A stretch of 45,930 bases of DNA, taken from contig MFER01000016.1 of NCBI GenBank assembly GCA_001777655.1, forward strand, positions 1-45,930, written 5' to 3'. The notes below the pieces were generated by a model. That model searched no databases. It was not told the DNA's origin and saw nothing but the letters and a program-made list of their open reading frames with translations. Below are positions 15,620 through 25,498 of this stretch, one piece after another. The stretch's first letter is position 1. Each line of letters opens with the position of its first letter. Both the position numbers and the translations under genes were made by a program. This DNA comes from Candidatus Doudnabacteria bacterium RIFCSPHIGHO2_02_FULL_43_13b. GTDB taxonomy: Bacteria; Patescibacteriota; Doudnabacteria; UBA920; O2-02-FULL-48-8.

Positions 15620-18600
15620 ATGATAAATATGCTACAAAATATTAATAAATCAACGGTGACAAAAACCGCGGCTTTGGCTTTGATTGCAGCCGTATCTGTT
15701 TCGTTTGTCGCGTTAAGTAATGCTAACACCACTTATCAACTTACAGTTAACGTCTCTGATGAGTGCGGTCCAGTTATAGGGGCTCAAGCCACGATTGTTA
15801 ATGGGCCGGATGACGGCGCGTTTGGCATCACCAACCAAGCCGGGACTTTTACTTTTAATAATCTTAGCGCCGGCGTGTTTTATATTCACGCCGCTGCCGC
15901 CGATCATGTCAGCCAAGATTCTAATTCTATTGTTTTGGACAGAAACCAAACTGTGAACTTTACTTTGACGCGCACCAACGGTGGATGTGAGCCCCTGCCG
16001 CCGCCAACCTGCACGATTACTGCTAATCCCGCTGCGATTGTTGCCGGTACTTCCTCAACTCTGTCTTGGACCTCTACCAATGCCACCAGCGCCTCGTTAA
16101 ATCAAGGCATTGGCAATGTTAGTCTCAGTGGTACGCGCATAGTTTCCCCAGCCGTAACTACTACTTATACTTTATCAGTTGCTGGTGCTGGTGGGTCTGC
16201 TACTTGCAGCGCGCCAGTTGTCGTTAACCAACCAGTGGAAAATTTTTACAATCTCACAGTCAATGTCCGCGATGTCTGCGGCCCGATCGTGGCGCAAGTG
16301 ACTATCGTTAATGGGCCGGATGACGGCGCCTTTGGCATAACGAACAACAGCGGTCAATTTATTTTCAACAACCTCAATGCTGGAGTATTCTATCTCCGTG
16401 TTGTTTCAGCCAACCATATTCCAAAAGACACCGGAACAATTGTTCTTAATTCGAATCAAACCGTGAATGTGGTCTTGGATCGCACGAATGGACCGTGTAA
16501 TCTGCCTGTCATTGGAACAATTACAGTCAGCAAACAGGTGCGCAATCAAACGCAGAACCAATCAACTTTTGTCGAAACCACTGCGGCCAACCCATCAGAT
16601 ATCGTGGAATTTAAAATTGCAGTGCCTGCCAACAATGGGGCGGTATCGAGCGTGGTTGTTTCAGACATTCTGCCGGCCAAGTTAAGTTATGTTGGCGGCT
16701 CGCTTAGAATTGACAATGTGATTAACGGCAACAGTTTGACCAACATTAGTTTGGGGGATTTGTCTGCCGGTCAGACGAAAACGATCTTGTTTAGAGCCTT
16801 AGTGGCCCAAACCTCTGAATTCGGTTTTGGGACAACTACTTTGACGAATACCGCCAATGTTAATTCCCAAAGCAATTCCGCATCCGACACTGCTTCCGTT
16901 ACGGTAACCAAAGACCAGCTCCCACAAGGTTTTTTGGACGTTGCTGACTGTAATATTATCGCGGGTTGGGCCAAAGATCCTGATAATGAATTAGCGCAGA
17001 CTGTAAAAATTTATCGCGATGGTGATTTTAATACGGGCACTCTGATTTCTACCCTGATTGCTGACCAGAATCGCGCTGACGTGGGTGCACACGCCTTCCA
17101 AATTGCCACTCCGAGTGTGCTGAGAGATGGTAATTCTCATCAAGTCTACGCCTATGTCATGAGTGGGTCGTCACATATCTTGCTTAATAATTCTCCAAAA
17201 AATGTGGTTTGCCCGATTAGTGGCCAAGTTAATGTTTCTAAAACTGTAAGAAACTTAACTCAAGGACAAATGATCTTTACAGACAGTATCGCTGCTGGCG
17301 GAGCAGACCAAGTTGAATTTAAGATCGTTGTTGGCGCCAACGCTGGATTTGTGAACAATATAATTCTTAGCGACATTCTGCCAAATAAATTGACTTATGT
17401 TTCAAATTCTCTAAGGATCAACGCAGTTAGTGTCGGGAACAGTCTTAACCAAATCAATCTGAATAATTTAACCAACGGTCAATCAAAGTTAGTTACCTTC
17501 CAAGCATCTGTAGCCGCAAGTTCTGCTTTTGCGGTTGGCACCACAGTCCTTACCAACACTGCTAACGTGGTTTCAGATCAAAACTCTGATTCGGATACTG
17601 CCAGTGTTAGCGTGACTATTTCTCAAGAACCTCACGCCCAGTTATTTATTGATAAAATGGCGAAAAATATTACTCAAGGACAAAATGTTTACGACAGCAC
17701 TATTGTTGCCAATCCGGGAGATCAGATAAGTTTCAAAATTTCCGTTACCGCTTCTGGCAACACCAGCGCACAAAACGTCGTGGTAACTGATGTTTTACCT
17801 GCCAACTTTAGCTTGGTTTCTGGGAACATTACATTCAACTTAGGGTCAGTACCAGTTGGCACTACGGAAACCGTAACTTTGGTTGCGCAGGTTGCCCAAG
17901 CTTCCAATTTCGCCTGTGGTGAAAACCCTCGGACCAACACTGCGACTGCTACTGCCAGCAATACTTCTACGGTTTTGGATTCAGTAGGTATAATTATTAA
18001 TAAAACTGAAGGTTGTGGCGGGATCAGTCCGTTATTGTCAGTGGTGAAGTTGTCTCGGAACTTAACTGCCGGCCAAACGGTCTTTACTGATAACATCTCG
18101 GCCAATCCTGGTGATCAAGTTCAATTCCAAATTCAAGTCTCTACGTCAGGCAATACTACCGCTCAGAACGTTGTGGTAACAGACACTCTTCCTGCTAATT
18201 TCAGTTTGTCTTCGGGTTCGTTGGTAAATAACCTTGGCAATATGACTGCGGGATCGGTTCAAACAGTAACCCTTACCGCTAATATTGCTTCTGATTCAAA
18301 CTTTGATTGCGGGTCAACGACAAGGACGAATACTGTCCAAGCTACGGCTACCAATTCAAATTCGGCGACAGATACGACTAATGTTGTGGTTTTGCGCAGT
18401 AATGGATGCGGGGGAGGCGGATCTAATTTCGTCACGCTTTCATTTACTAAAGAAGTAAGGAATATTAGCACCAATACTTCTTTCGCCAATACAGTTAACG
18501 CTTCCAACAACGACCGCGTACAATTTAAGTTGGTTGTTCGAAATAACAATGTTTCGACGGCTGCCAACAATGTCAGAATTACTGATACGCTGCCTTCTGG

Positions 18601-19357
18601 TCTAACTTATATTCCAGGTTCCTTCTTTGTTGATTTTGGAAGCGCATCGGGAAATCTTTTCAGTGGTGGAGAAAACTTAGGTAATTTGTCCGCAGGTCAA
18701 TCAAGAACCATTACTTTTGATGCTCAAGTTATCGCTTCGACCACCCAAACCTTAGTTAACCAGGCTTTGGTTACTGCTGATAACGCCTTCTCAACTTCTG
18801 CCTCCGCTTCGGTTTTCGTGCAAGGGGTAGTCGCCGGTACCAATATTGATTTGGTGCTCTTCAAGAAAGCGTTTAATAGAACACAAAACGTAGACGCAAC
18901 CACAGTCGTCGCAAAGCCTAATGACGTAATAGCTTATACTCTGACTGTCGAAAATCGGGGCAATGGGGCTACTAGTAATTATGTATTCCAAGATAATATC
19001 GAAGATATTCTCCAACTGGCGCAACTAGAGGATTTTGGCGGCGCAGAATTTTTACTGGGGCAGTACTTATTGAAATGGCAGCCAGTAACGATTGGAGCCT
19101 TTTCTAAAGTTGAGAAAACCTTCACCGTGACAGTTAGATCGTCTTTTCCCCAAGGATCAGACAATATTATGACTAACTTTTTCGGCAATACCGTGAATGT
19201 CACAGTAAATAAACCGGCAGTAGCTGGGGTGTTTATTGCGCCTAAAACCGGTTCTACCGCTACCTTAAGTTTCGGCCTAGCGGTGCTATCCGTGCTAGGT
19301 TTTGCGGTTTATAGAAAAAGAGAGCAATTGAAATTATTCTGGCAAAAAATTGTATGA
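15620..19357 (+). CDS. Large sortase-anchored surface protein with DUF11 repeats
   Basis: The 1245-aa protein has a signal peptide (about 1-36). Two carboxypeptidase-regulatory-like beta-sandwiches follow, near 37-117 and 207-290, each with VNGPDDGAFGIT, separated by an Ig-like domain. Next come about six DUF11-type repeats, each opening like K-VRN-TQGQ and containing ANPGDQV-F-I and VVTDTLPANF. A distinct domain (GWAKDPDNE) sits between the first and second repeats. The end is APKTGS, a membrane segment and basic RKREQLK, a sortase signal. It is probably a wall-attached filament or adhesin. Some domains are close DNA duplicates of each other. Confidence 0.88.
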   Translation: MINMLQNINKSTVTKTAALALIAAVSVSFVALSNANTTYQLTVNVSDECGPVIGAQATIVNGPDDGAFGITNQAGTFTFNNLSAGVFYIHAAAADHVSQDSNSIVLDRNQTVNFTLTRTNGGCEPLPPPTCTITANPAAIVAGTSSTLSWTSTNATSASLNQGIGNVSLSGTRIVSPAVTTTYTLSVAGAGGSATCSAPVVVNQPVENFYNLTVNVRDVCGPIVAQVTIVNGPDDGAFGITNNSGQFIFNNLNAGVFYLRVVSANHIPKDTGTIVLNSNQTVNVVLDRTNGPCNLPVIGTITVSKQVRNQTQNQSTFVETTAANPSDIVEFKIAVPANNGAVSSVVVSDILPAKLSYVGGSLRIDNVINGNSLTNISLGDLSAGQTKTILFRALVAQTSEFGFGTTTLTNTANVNSQSNSASDTASVTVTKDQLPQGFLDVADCNIIAGWAKDPDNELAQTVKIYRDGDFNTGTLISTLIADQNRADVGAHAFQIATPSVLRDGNSHQVYAYVMSGSSHILLNNSPKNVVCPISGQVNVSKTVRNLTQGQMIFTDSIAAGGADQVEFKIVVGANAGFVNNIILSDILPNKLTYVSNSLRINAVSVGNSLNQINLNNLTNGQSKLVTFQASVAASSAFAVGTTVLTNTANVVSDQNSDSDTASVSVTISQEPHAQLFIDKMAKNITQGQNVYDSTIVANPGDQISFKISVTASGNTSAQNVVVTDVLPANFSLVSGNITFNLGSVPVGTTETVTLVAQVAQASNFACGENPRTNTATATASNTSTVLDSVGIIINKTEGCGGISPLLSVVKLSRNLTAGQTVFTDNISANPGDQVQFQIQVSTSGNTTAQNVVVTDTLPANFSLSSGSLVNNLGNMTAGSVQTVTLTANIASDSNFDCGSTTRTNTVQATATNSNSATDTTNVVVLRSNGCGGGGSNFVTLSFTKEVRNISTNTSFANTVNASNNDRVQFKLVVRNNNVSTAANNVRITDTLPSGLTYIPGSFFVDFGSASGNLFSGGENLGNLSAGQSRTITFDAQVIASTTQTLVNQALVTADNAFSTSASASVFVQGVVAGTNIDLVLFKKAFNRTQNVDATTVVAKPNDVIAYTLTVENRGNGATSNYVFQDNIEDILQLAQLEDFGGAEFLLGQYLLKWQPVTIGAFSKVEKTFTVTVRSSFPQGSDNIMTNFFGNTVNVTVNKPAVAGVFIAPKTGSTATLSFGLAVLSVLGFAVYRKREQLKLFWQKIV

Positions 19358-19974
19358 ATAAAATTCTGTTAGGCGTAATTGTCCTGCTGGTTATCTTAGC
19401 AGGTATCATCTGGTTTTACCAAAGTCCCAAAGAAACACAAGAAAATTCTTTACCCGTATTGTCTGTGTCTGCGTTTAATCAAACGCAAAGTAATGACGCC
19501 ACAAAAGTTTCAGCCAGACCACAGGATTCAATCGAATTTATTTTAACCGGTCAGAATCAAACCGATCAAATTATCTTGGGTTATGTCATGACGATTGATA
19601 TTTTCAAGCTTTCTGATTCAGCCACCCTGATTGATGCCGGTGGAGCAAGTTACAATTCGGCCAGTAATTCCTTGGTTTGGACGCCACTAGACATTCCGGT
19701 GGGTGGATCAATCGAAAAAAAGTTCACCGTACGGGTCAACGAGTTACCTCCCAACACGCCATCGCAAATAATGGAGGTAGAATTTAGCAATAAAATACAA
19801 ATCACGGTTAGCCCAAAATTACAGGTTTTGGGCAACACTGTGCCAGCAAGTTCACAAGACCCATATACGGCCCCCATAACTGGATCAACCACAGGGTTGG
19901 TTTTGATCTTGTCGGTTTTAACCACTTTTGCCGGATTGATTATACGAAAGATCTGGTTTAGAGCCTGGGGATAA
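19354..19974 (+). CDS. Small sortase-anchored companion of the DUF11 surface protein
   Basis: The 206-aa protein starts inside the previous stop (ATGA). An N-terminal membrane or signal segment precedes one domain resembling the last repeat of the large protein (compare AFNQTQSNDATKVSARPQDS with AFNRTQNVDATTVVAKPND). The C-terminus is APITGS, a membrane segment and basic IRKIWFRAWG, again a sortase-type signal. It looks like a truncated paralog of the large protein's C-terminus and may be a minor subunit or anchor. Confidence 0.75.
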   Translation: MNKILLGVIVLLVILAGIIWFYQSPKETQENSLPVLSVSAFNQTQSNDATKVSARPQDSIEFILTGQNQTDQIILGYVMTIDIFKLSDSATLIDAGGASYNSASNSLVWTPLDIPVGGSIEKKFTVRVNELPPNTPSQIMEVEFSNKIQITVSPKLQVLGNTVPASSQDPYTAPITGSTTGLVLILSVLTTFAGLIIRKIWFRAWG

Positions 19975-20001
19975 GCTTTCATAAAAACGAAGAAAATAAA
20001 C

Positions 20002-20030
20002 AGACCGCATGATCTTGCGGTCTTTTATTA
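20002..20030 (+). terminator. Rho-independent terminator of the surface-protein operon
   Basis: AGACCGCA/TGCGGTCT with a 6-nt loop is followed by TTTATTA. Confidence 0.85.
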
Positions 20031-20069
20031 TTTTAGATATGATTGATTTATAGCAAGAAAACCAAAGAC

Positions 20070-20100
20070 AAAAACCGAAAAATAGATTCGGTTTTTAATT
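20070..20100 (+). terminator. Second terminator-like hairpin
   Basis: AAAAACCGAA/TTCGGTTTTT with a 7-nt loop, about 60 bp before galE. It is AT-rich and probably weaker than the preceding terminator. Confidence 0.5.
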
Positions 20101-20159
20101 TTATCCAGCACCAGTTTTGACAGTCTAAATTATTGAAAGTAGCTGCGTTTACCCAATTT

Positions 20160-21167
20160 ATGGCAAACTCTAAAAAAATTTTAGTCACCGGCGGGGCGGG
20201 ATTTATCGGTTCTCATACCACAAAGTTGCTCCAAGAGCAGGGGAGAGACGTTGTTGTTCTGGATAATCTTTCAACAGGACACGTCAGTAGTGTTTCGTGC
20301 CCGTTGATTATAGGTGATTTATCCGATCGAGGACTGCTCAATAAGATTTTTTCAGATTTTGATATAGATACTGTAATTCATTTTGCCGCCTCGGTGATTG
20401 TTGAAGAATCAATGATTCTGCCGGGTAAGTATTTTGAAAACAACGTGGTCAACAGTCTAAATTTATTAAACGCAATGGCGGCGCATGGTATTTCGAAAAT
20501 TATTTTTTCTTCCAGCGCAGCGGTTTATGGCGAACCCCATTATTTGCCCATTGACGAGGATCACCCCAAGATGCCAACCAACCCTTATGGTGAAACCAAA
20601 CTCATGGTGGAGAAAATTTTAAAATGGTATCTTACTTCACACAATCTTTCTTCGGTGAGTTTACGATACTTCAATGCTTCTGGGGCCCACTCTGATGGGA
20701 GTTTAGGAGAGAATAAAGCGATTGTGACCCATTTGATCCCGCGAGTTTTGCGGGTTGCCGCCCATCAGACCGAAGTTTTGCAAATTTACGGCAACGATTA
20801 TTCCACTCCTGATGGGACTTGTATTCGCGATTATGTTCATGTCCTCGATTTGGCGCAAGCTCATTTTTTGGCGCTTGAGAAATTAGATAAAGAACAAGGA
20901 TGTTTTGCCTACAACGTCGCCACAGGAAAGGGCCATTCGGTGACAGAGGTAGTTAACGCAGCCGTTGAGATTACCAAAAAAATGATTCCGATCGAATATG
21001 CCATAAGACGAAGCGGCGACCCCACCAGTTTAGTCGCGGATGCATCGAAAATTACCAACGAATTAGGGTTTAGTCCAAAATATTCAGATCTCGAAACGAT
21101 TATAGGAACCGCTTGGGTTTGGCACCAGAGATTGTTACAAGAAAATCTTGCGAAAATAGTTGCGTAA
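20160..21167 (+). CDS. galE: UDP-glucose 4-epimerase
   Basis: The extended SDR protein (about 335 aa from ATG 20160) has NAD-binding GGAGFIGSH, catalytic YGETK and the GalE-typical RYFNASGAHSDGSLGE. It interconverts UDP-glucose and UDP-galactose. The ORF track begins at TTG 20133, but MANSKKILVTGGAG aligns as the natural start. No gene for galactose breakdown is nearby, so it most likely supplies UDP-galactose to the local glycosyltransferases. Confidence 0.92.
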   Translation: MANSKKILVTGGAGFIGSHTTKLLQEQGRDVVVLDNLSTGHVSSVSCPLIIGDLSDRGLLNKIFSDFDIDTVIHFAASVIVEESMILPGKYFENNVVNSLNLLNAMAAHGISKIIFSSSAAVYGEPHYLPIDEDHPKMPTNPYGETKLMVEKILKWYLTSHNLSSVSLRYFNASGAHSDGSLGENKAIVTHLIPRVLRVAAHQTEVLQIYGNDYSTPDGTCIRDYVHVLDLAQAHFLALEKLDKEQGCFAYNVATGKGHSVTEVVNAAVEITKKMIPIEYAIRRSGDPTSLVADASKITNELGFSPKYSDLETIIGTAWVWHQRLLQENLAKIVA

Positions 21168-21188
21168 AATCCATTTTTTTGGTACAAT
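21160..21188 (+). promoter_or_regulatory. Promoter of the GT2/subtilase/lysozyme-like operon
   Basis: TTGCGT (21160-21165), a 17-bp spacer and TACAAT (21183-21188). The -35 overlaps the galE stop codon. Confidence 0.45.
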
Positions 21189-21222
21189 TTGTCTTGCAAA
21201 TTCACCATTTTAGAAACAAACA

Positions 21223-21948
21223 ATGAGTGTTAAATTATCAGTTATAATCCCCGCCCATAATGAGGAAAAGAGGATCGAACGAACCCTAAGGGATGTTGAT
21301 GATTATTTGGAAAAACAGCATTACCCTTATGAAATAATAGTGGTTGATAACGCGAGTAACGACCGCACCTCCCAAGTCGTTGAAAAACTGGCTGCAACCA
21401 GCGTGCAAAACTCAAAAATATTACTCCAGCCAATCGTCGGCAAAGGGATGGCTGTTAAAATGGGGGTTGAGGCTGCCGTTGGAGATTACATTATGTTCAT
21501 GGATGCCGATAACGCTACTCCGATTTCGGAAATTGAACAATTTTGGCCATCTCTCGAACAGGGAATAGAAGTGGTAATTGGTGATCGTTATTTGGATATT
21601 AAACATCGCGCCAAACAGCCGTTTATCCGGACAGTTTTATCCCGCGCGAGCAACTATCTGATCCAACTAGTTTTAATTCCTCACATTCATGACACCCAGG
21701 CGGGGTTTAAAGCATTTCAAGGTTTTGCAGCAAAACAAATTTTTAAACATATTACAATCCGTGGTTGGGCCTTCGATATGGAACTATTGGCTATTGCCTT
21801 AAAATTAAGCTACCGAATTAAAGCGGTTCCAATTACCAGAGAAGAAGAAGGAGGCTCGACTGTCCCCCCAACCGCTTTTTTACAATCCCTACGCGATCTA
21901 TTTGTAATTAAATGGAATGCACTGACTGGAAAATATTCGACTAAATGA
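21223..21948 (+). CDS. Family 2 glycosyltransferase, dolichyl-phosphate-sugar synthase type
   Basis: The 241-aa GT-A protein opens with LSVIIPAHNEEKRIERTL and carries the metal-binding segment FMDADNATP and a DTQAGFKAF segment typical of DPM1/polyprenyl-phosphate sugar transferases. These enzymes load glucose or mannose onto a lipid carrier for use outside the membrane. No C-terminal membrane segments are present. Its end overlaps the subtilase start as ATGA. Confidence 0.88.
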   Translation: MSVKLSVIIPAHNEEKRIERTLRDVDDYLEKQHYPYEIIVVDNASNDRTSQVVEKLAATSVQNSKILLQPIVGKGMAVKMGVEAAVGDYIMFMDADNATPISEIEQFWPSLEQGIEVVIGDRYLDIKHRAKQPFIRTVLSRASNYLIQLVLIPHIHDTQAGFKAFQGFAAKQIFKHITIRGWAFDMELLAIALKLSYRIKAVPITREEEGGSTVPPTAFLQSLRDLFVIKWNALTGKYSTK

Positions 21949-23768
21949 CAAAATTTAAAGTAATAATTTGCAAAAAAATCACCGTAGGCATCTTAATGCC
22001 AGTTTTTTTATTTATGCTGTTTCCAACTCCAGGTTTGGCCACTTTAAGGGACTCAACACTTACAGCTGCTGCCATTACCACCTCTGATCCTTTTTTTACG
22101 ACTGATGCCAGCAAGGAAGATCGACAGTGGTATCTGGCCAAAACTCGGGTGATTGACGCGTGGGATTTCATCCAAGGCAGCTCTTCGGTCGTGGTGGCAG
22201 TGATAGATACGGGCATTCACGCCAGTCACATTGAGCTAAACGACGGACGAGTTATAGAAGGATACAATGTCATAACCAAGCAAATTATCGCCGCAGGCGC
22301 TAACTCCGATGATAATGGACATGGGACAGCTGTGGCTGGGGTAATTGGGGCAATTTCTAACAATCAAAAAGGAATAGCCGGGATCAATTGGGACGTTAAA
22401 CTAATGCCGGTAAAAGCTCTGGCAGCTGATGGGACAGGCAGCGTTTCGGCAGTCGCGGAGGGAATTGTTTGGGCTGCCGATCACGGAGCGAATATTATTA
22501 ATTTAAGCATTGGTGGTGGGGGATTTGCTGCCAGTCAAACTTTATCAACTGCGATTGCCTATGCTTACAACAGGGGAAGTTTAGTCATCGCCGCGGCCGG
22601 TAATGATTTGGTCGAAGATGGCATTAACTTAGATTTTTCTCCAACTTACCCAGTTTGTGGTGATAATGGTTTAGATATGGTTTTGGGCATCGCCGCCAGC
22701 GACGTGTTTGATCAGAAAGCCAGTTTTTCTAACTTTGGCTCCAAATGTATTGATTTGATCGCTCCCGGCAAACGAATTCTTACTACAGCATATTTCCCCC
22801 AAGATCCCGCTGACAACGTTTTAATTTATGGCTCAGGAACTTCTTTAGCCGTCCCAATAGTTTCGGGAATCGCCGCTTTGTTGAAATCCGCCAATTCCAA
22901 TCTAAGCAATGTTGAGATTCGAAATATTTTATTACGAACAGCAGATAACGTGGATTCTTTAAATACTACCAATTGCGACGGGGTTTCTTGCAACGGCTTG
23001 ATCGGCAAGGGCAGAGTGAATGCTTTTAATTTTTTCGCGCCGAAATCGATCGTTGAGGGTTCCTTAGTTCGCGAAAGTGTTTCCAATAATCTTTATTATA
23101 TTACTGGCAAGTCGAAACGAATTGTATCCTCTTTCGTCTTTACACAAAGAGGGATGGATATAAATAACGTGATTGTTGATAACAGTAATCAACTGCGTTT
23201 TTATGATTTAGGATCGCCATTGCCACCATTGGAAGGGACCCTGATTAAATCCGTCACAGACCCGACAGTTTATGTCATACACCAGGGGCTCAAAAGACCT
23301 TTAATGTATTTGGTTTTTACTTCGCGAGGTTACAAGTTTGACAACGTTTTAACACTACCAGATTTAGAAGTTGGAAATTATCCTTTGGGTGATTGGTATT
23401 GGCCCGCCGATTCCACTATGGTTTTGGTGGCTGGTAATCCGCTAGTTTATGTGATGGATAAAGAACTGCGCCGCCCAGTTACTTATTTTGTGTTTACGCA
23501 GCGAAAATTGTCTTTCGCTAAAGTAGTAAGGATCACGCCTGATGAATTTTCACACATCCCTTCACCCAACGATATATACTGGCTGCCGCCGTTGGATGGG
23601 ACTTTGATTAAATCAAACACTGACCCGGCGGTTTATGTGATAGAGAGTGGTAGAAGACGACTTTTATCCTATTCGGCTTTTATTTCTCGTAAGTACAAAT
23701 TTTCTAACGTAAAGACCCTGCCTCAAGTCGAAGTTGATGTTATAGCGACGGGCGAACCTCTAATTTAA
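21945..23768 (+). CDS. Secreted subtilase (S8 protease) with wall-type repeats
   Basis: The 607-aa protein has a signal peptide, then a subtilisin domain with D88 (VIDTGIH), H126 (NGHGTAVAG) and S300 (GTSLAVPIVSG), so the catalytic triad is intact. From about 365 four repeats of 55-62 residues follow, with the pattern DGTLIK..DP.VYVI..G.+R....F..R...F.NV..L. The same repeats occur in the next gene, suggesting a shared attachment module on the cell surface. It could process surface proteins or degrade external protein. Confidence 0.88.
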   Translation: MTKFKVIICKKITVGILMPVFLFMLFPTPGLATLRDSTLTAAAITTSDPFFTTDASKEDRQWYLAKTRVIDAWDFIQGSSSVVVAVIDTGIHASHIELNDGRVIEGYNVITKQIIAAGANSDDNGHGTAVAGVIGAISNNQKGIAGINWDVKLMPVKALAADGTGSVSAVAEGIVWAADHGANIINLSIGGGGFAASQTLSTAIAYAYNRGSLVIAAAGNDLVEDGINLDFSPTYPVCGDNGLDMVLGIAASDVFDQKASFSNFGSKCIDLIAPGKRILTTAYFPQDPADNVLIYGSGTSLAVPIVSGIAALLKSANSNLSNVEIRNILLRTADNVDSLNTTNCDGVSCNGLIGKGRVNAFNFFAPKSIVEGSLVRESVSNNLYYITGKSKRIVSSFVFTQRGMDINNVIVDNSNQLRFYDLGSPLPPLEGTLIKSVTDPTVYVIHQGLKRPLMYLVFTSRGYKFDNVLTLPDLEVGNYPLGDWYWPADSTMVLVAGNPLVYVMDKELRRPVTYFVFTQRKLSFAKVVRITPDEFSHIPSPNDIYWLPPLDGTLIKSNTDPAVYVIESGRRRLLSYSAFISRKYKFSNVKTLPQVEVDVIATGEPLI

Positions 23769-23776
23769 AAAAAACA

Positions 23777-25480
23777 ATGAGTCAAGTTATAAAAAAAATT
23801 ATCGGGATCGGTCTATTATTTTTGTTGGTTAGTCCTGCGAATTTTGTTTTGGCTCAAACTTCGATTGACCCCTTATTTAATCCGAATCTGCTGATTCCCG
23901 ACGAAGCCTTTGGCGATGTTGGGACGTTCGGTTCGTCTGCCGGTATTCAGAAATTTTTAGAATTAAAGGGATCGGTTTTATCTAACACCACTCCGGAGTT
24001 TTTGTTTAAACTCAAAGAGCCGGATACCCTGACGAAAGTTGGACTGGAAGATTTGCAACCTAACTTAACCAGACTTCGATCCGCAGCTGAATTGATTTAT
24101 GATGCTGGTAGAAAGTGGGGATTGAACCCACAGGTCATTCTGGTATTGCTTCAGAAAGAACAAAGCTTGATTACCGGCACATTTTTCTCTGATTCGGATT
24201 TGCAACGGGCCTTAGACCGGGCCGTAGGGTTTGGCTGTCCTGATTATGAAGGCTGTGGTGATATTTTCGTCGGTTTTTATAGGCAACTATTTGGTAGTTT
24301 CGATCCAGCGGGCAATCGTTGGCTGGGAGCGGCGGCGTCTTTGATGAAATCGTTCCGAACGGAAGTTGGCGGAGTTAGGGTTGGCCGCGGTCCGATGGTT
24401 GATTCAGCCAGTAGATCGTTCGGCCGACCGGTTGTGCGAACATCGAGAGTGGGGGACACGATTATTTTGGATAATACTAATGGTGGTTTTTTTGGTGTAG
24501 CAGGCCAGCAATCGGTAACATTGGGCAACTTTGCGACAGCTGCGCTTTATCGTTATACGCCCCATGTTTTTAATGGTAATTATAATTTTTGGCGATTTTA
24601 TTCCAGCTGGTTTAAATACCCCAACGGCACAGTGATTCAGCACCCAGGAATTCTTACTCAATATGTGGTTGACAACGGCACCAAGCGGCCATTTTCGGCT
24701 TTTGTTGCGCAGCAGCGAAAATTTAAAGTTGATAATGTTATCCTCGTTTCGCAAACTGAGCTTGATTCATATTTGACCGAAAAACCGATGCCGCCGCTGG
24801 ATGGGACTTTGATTATGGGAGACAGCGAAGGAACGGTCTATCTGGTCCAAGATTCGGTTAAGCTTCCAATTTCTTATCCCGTGTTTGTGCAGCGCAAATT
24901 TTCATTTGCCAACGTCATAACTTTACCGCAAGCTGAAATTGCTAGCTACGGTCAGGGCACCTATGTTCCTCCTTTTGATGGAACCCTGATTAAGGGCCAG
25001 ATTGATCCCACTGTCTATATGATCGATGGCGGGCTGAAACGGCCAATCTCGTTTGAGATTTTCAAAATCCGAAAATTATCGTTTGCGAAATTAATGATCC
25101 TTTCTGATGCGGAAGTTTTAACCATTCCTTTGGGCCCGTTTCTTACGCCACCCAACCTAGTTGCGATTAAGACGGCGAATGACCCAACGATTTATTGGTT
25201 TCGTGACAATATAAAACGCCAAGTGTCAGCCTTTGTTTATAAACAGCGGGGAGTCGCTTACTTTCCCCAAATCGTGATTTCAGACCAGGAGCTGGCATCG
25301 ATCCCAACCGGCACACCGTTTCCTCCGCGCGACGGCTCAATCATCAAAGGCGACGCTTCAACCGCGATCTATAAAATGGAAAACGGACTAAAGAGGCTTT
25401 TAACCGCCGAAGAGTACCGACGACTTGGGTATCCAAAGCCTTCAGTTTTAGCACAGACAGAGGTTGATTCGTACCAATAG
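23777..25480 (+). CDS. Secreted lysozyme/transglycosylase-like protein with wall-type repeats
   Basis: The 567-aa protein has a signal peptide (to about ANFVLAQ) and an N-terminal lysozyme-like domain in which AAELIYDAGRKWGLNPQVIL and LLQKEQSLITG place a candidate catalytic Glu in the usual transglycosylase position; ALYRYTPHVFNGNYNFW ends the domain. Five copies of the repeat seen in the subtilase follow (DGTLIMGD..VYLVQD...PISYPVF.QRKFSFANV). The likely role is peptidoglycan remodelling outside the membrane. Catalysis is inferred from motif only. Confidence 0.78.
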   Translation: MSQVIKKIIGIGLLFLLVSPANFVLAQTSIDPLFNPNLLIPDEAFGDVGTFGSSAGIQKFLELKGSVLSNTTPEFLFKLKEPDTLTKVGLEDLQPNLTRLRSAAELIYDAGRKWGLNPQVILVLLQKEQSLITGTFFSDSDLQRALDRAVGFGCPDYEGCGDIFVGFYRQLFGSFDPAGNRWLGAAASLMKSFRTEVGGVRVGRGPMVDSASRSFGRPVVRTSRVGDTIILDNTNGGFFGVAGQQSVTLGNFATAALYRYTPHVFNGNYNFWRFYSSWFKYPNGTVIQHPGILTQYVVDNGTKRPFSAFVAQQRKFKVDNVILVSQTELDSYLTEKPMPPLDGTLIMGDSEGTVYLVQDSVKLPISYPVFVQRKFSFANVITLPQAEIASYGQGTYVPPFDGTLIKGQIDPTVYMIDGGLKRPISFEIFKIRKLSFAKLMILSDAEVLTIPLGPFLTPPNLVAIKTANDPTIYWFRDNIKRQVSAFVYKQRGVAYFPQIVISDQELASIPTGTPFPPRDGSIIKGDASTAIYKMENGLKRLLTAEEYRRLGYPKPSVLAQTEVDSYQ

Positions 25481-25498
25481 AAGAGTTATACTGATTTG

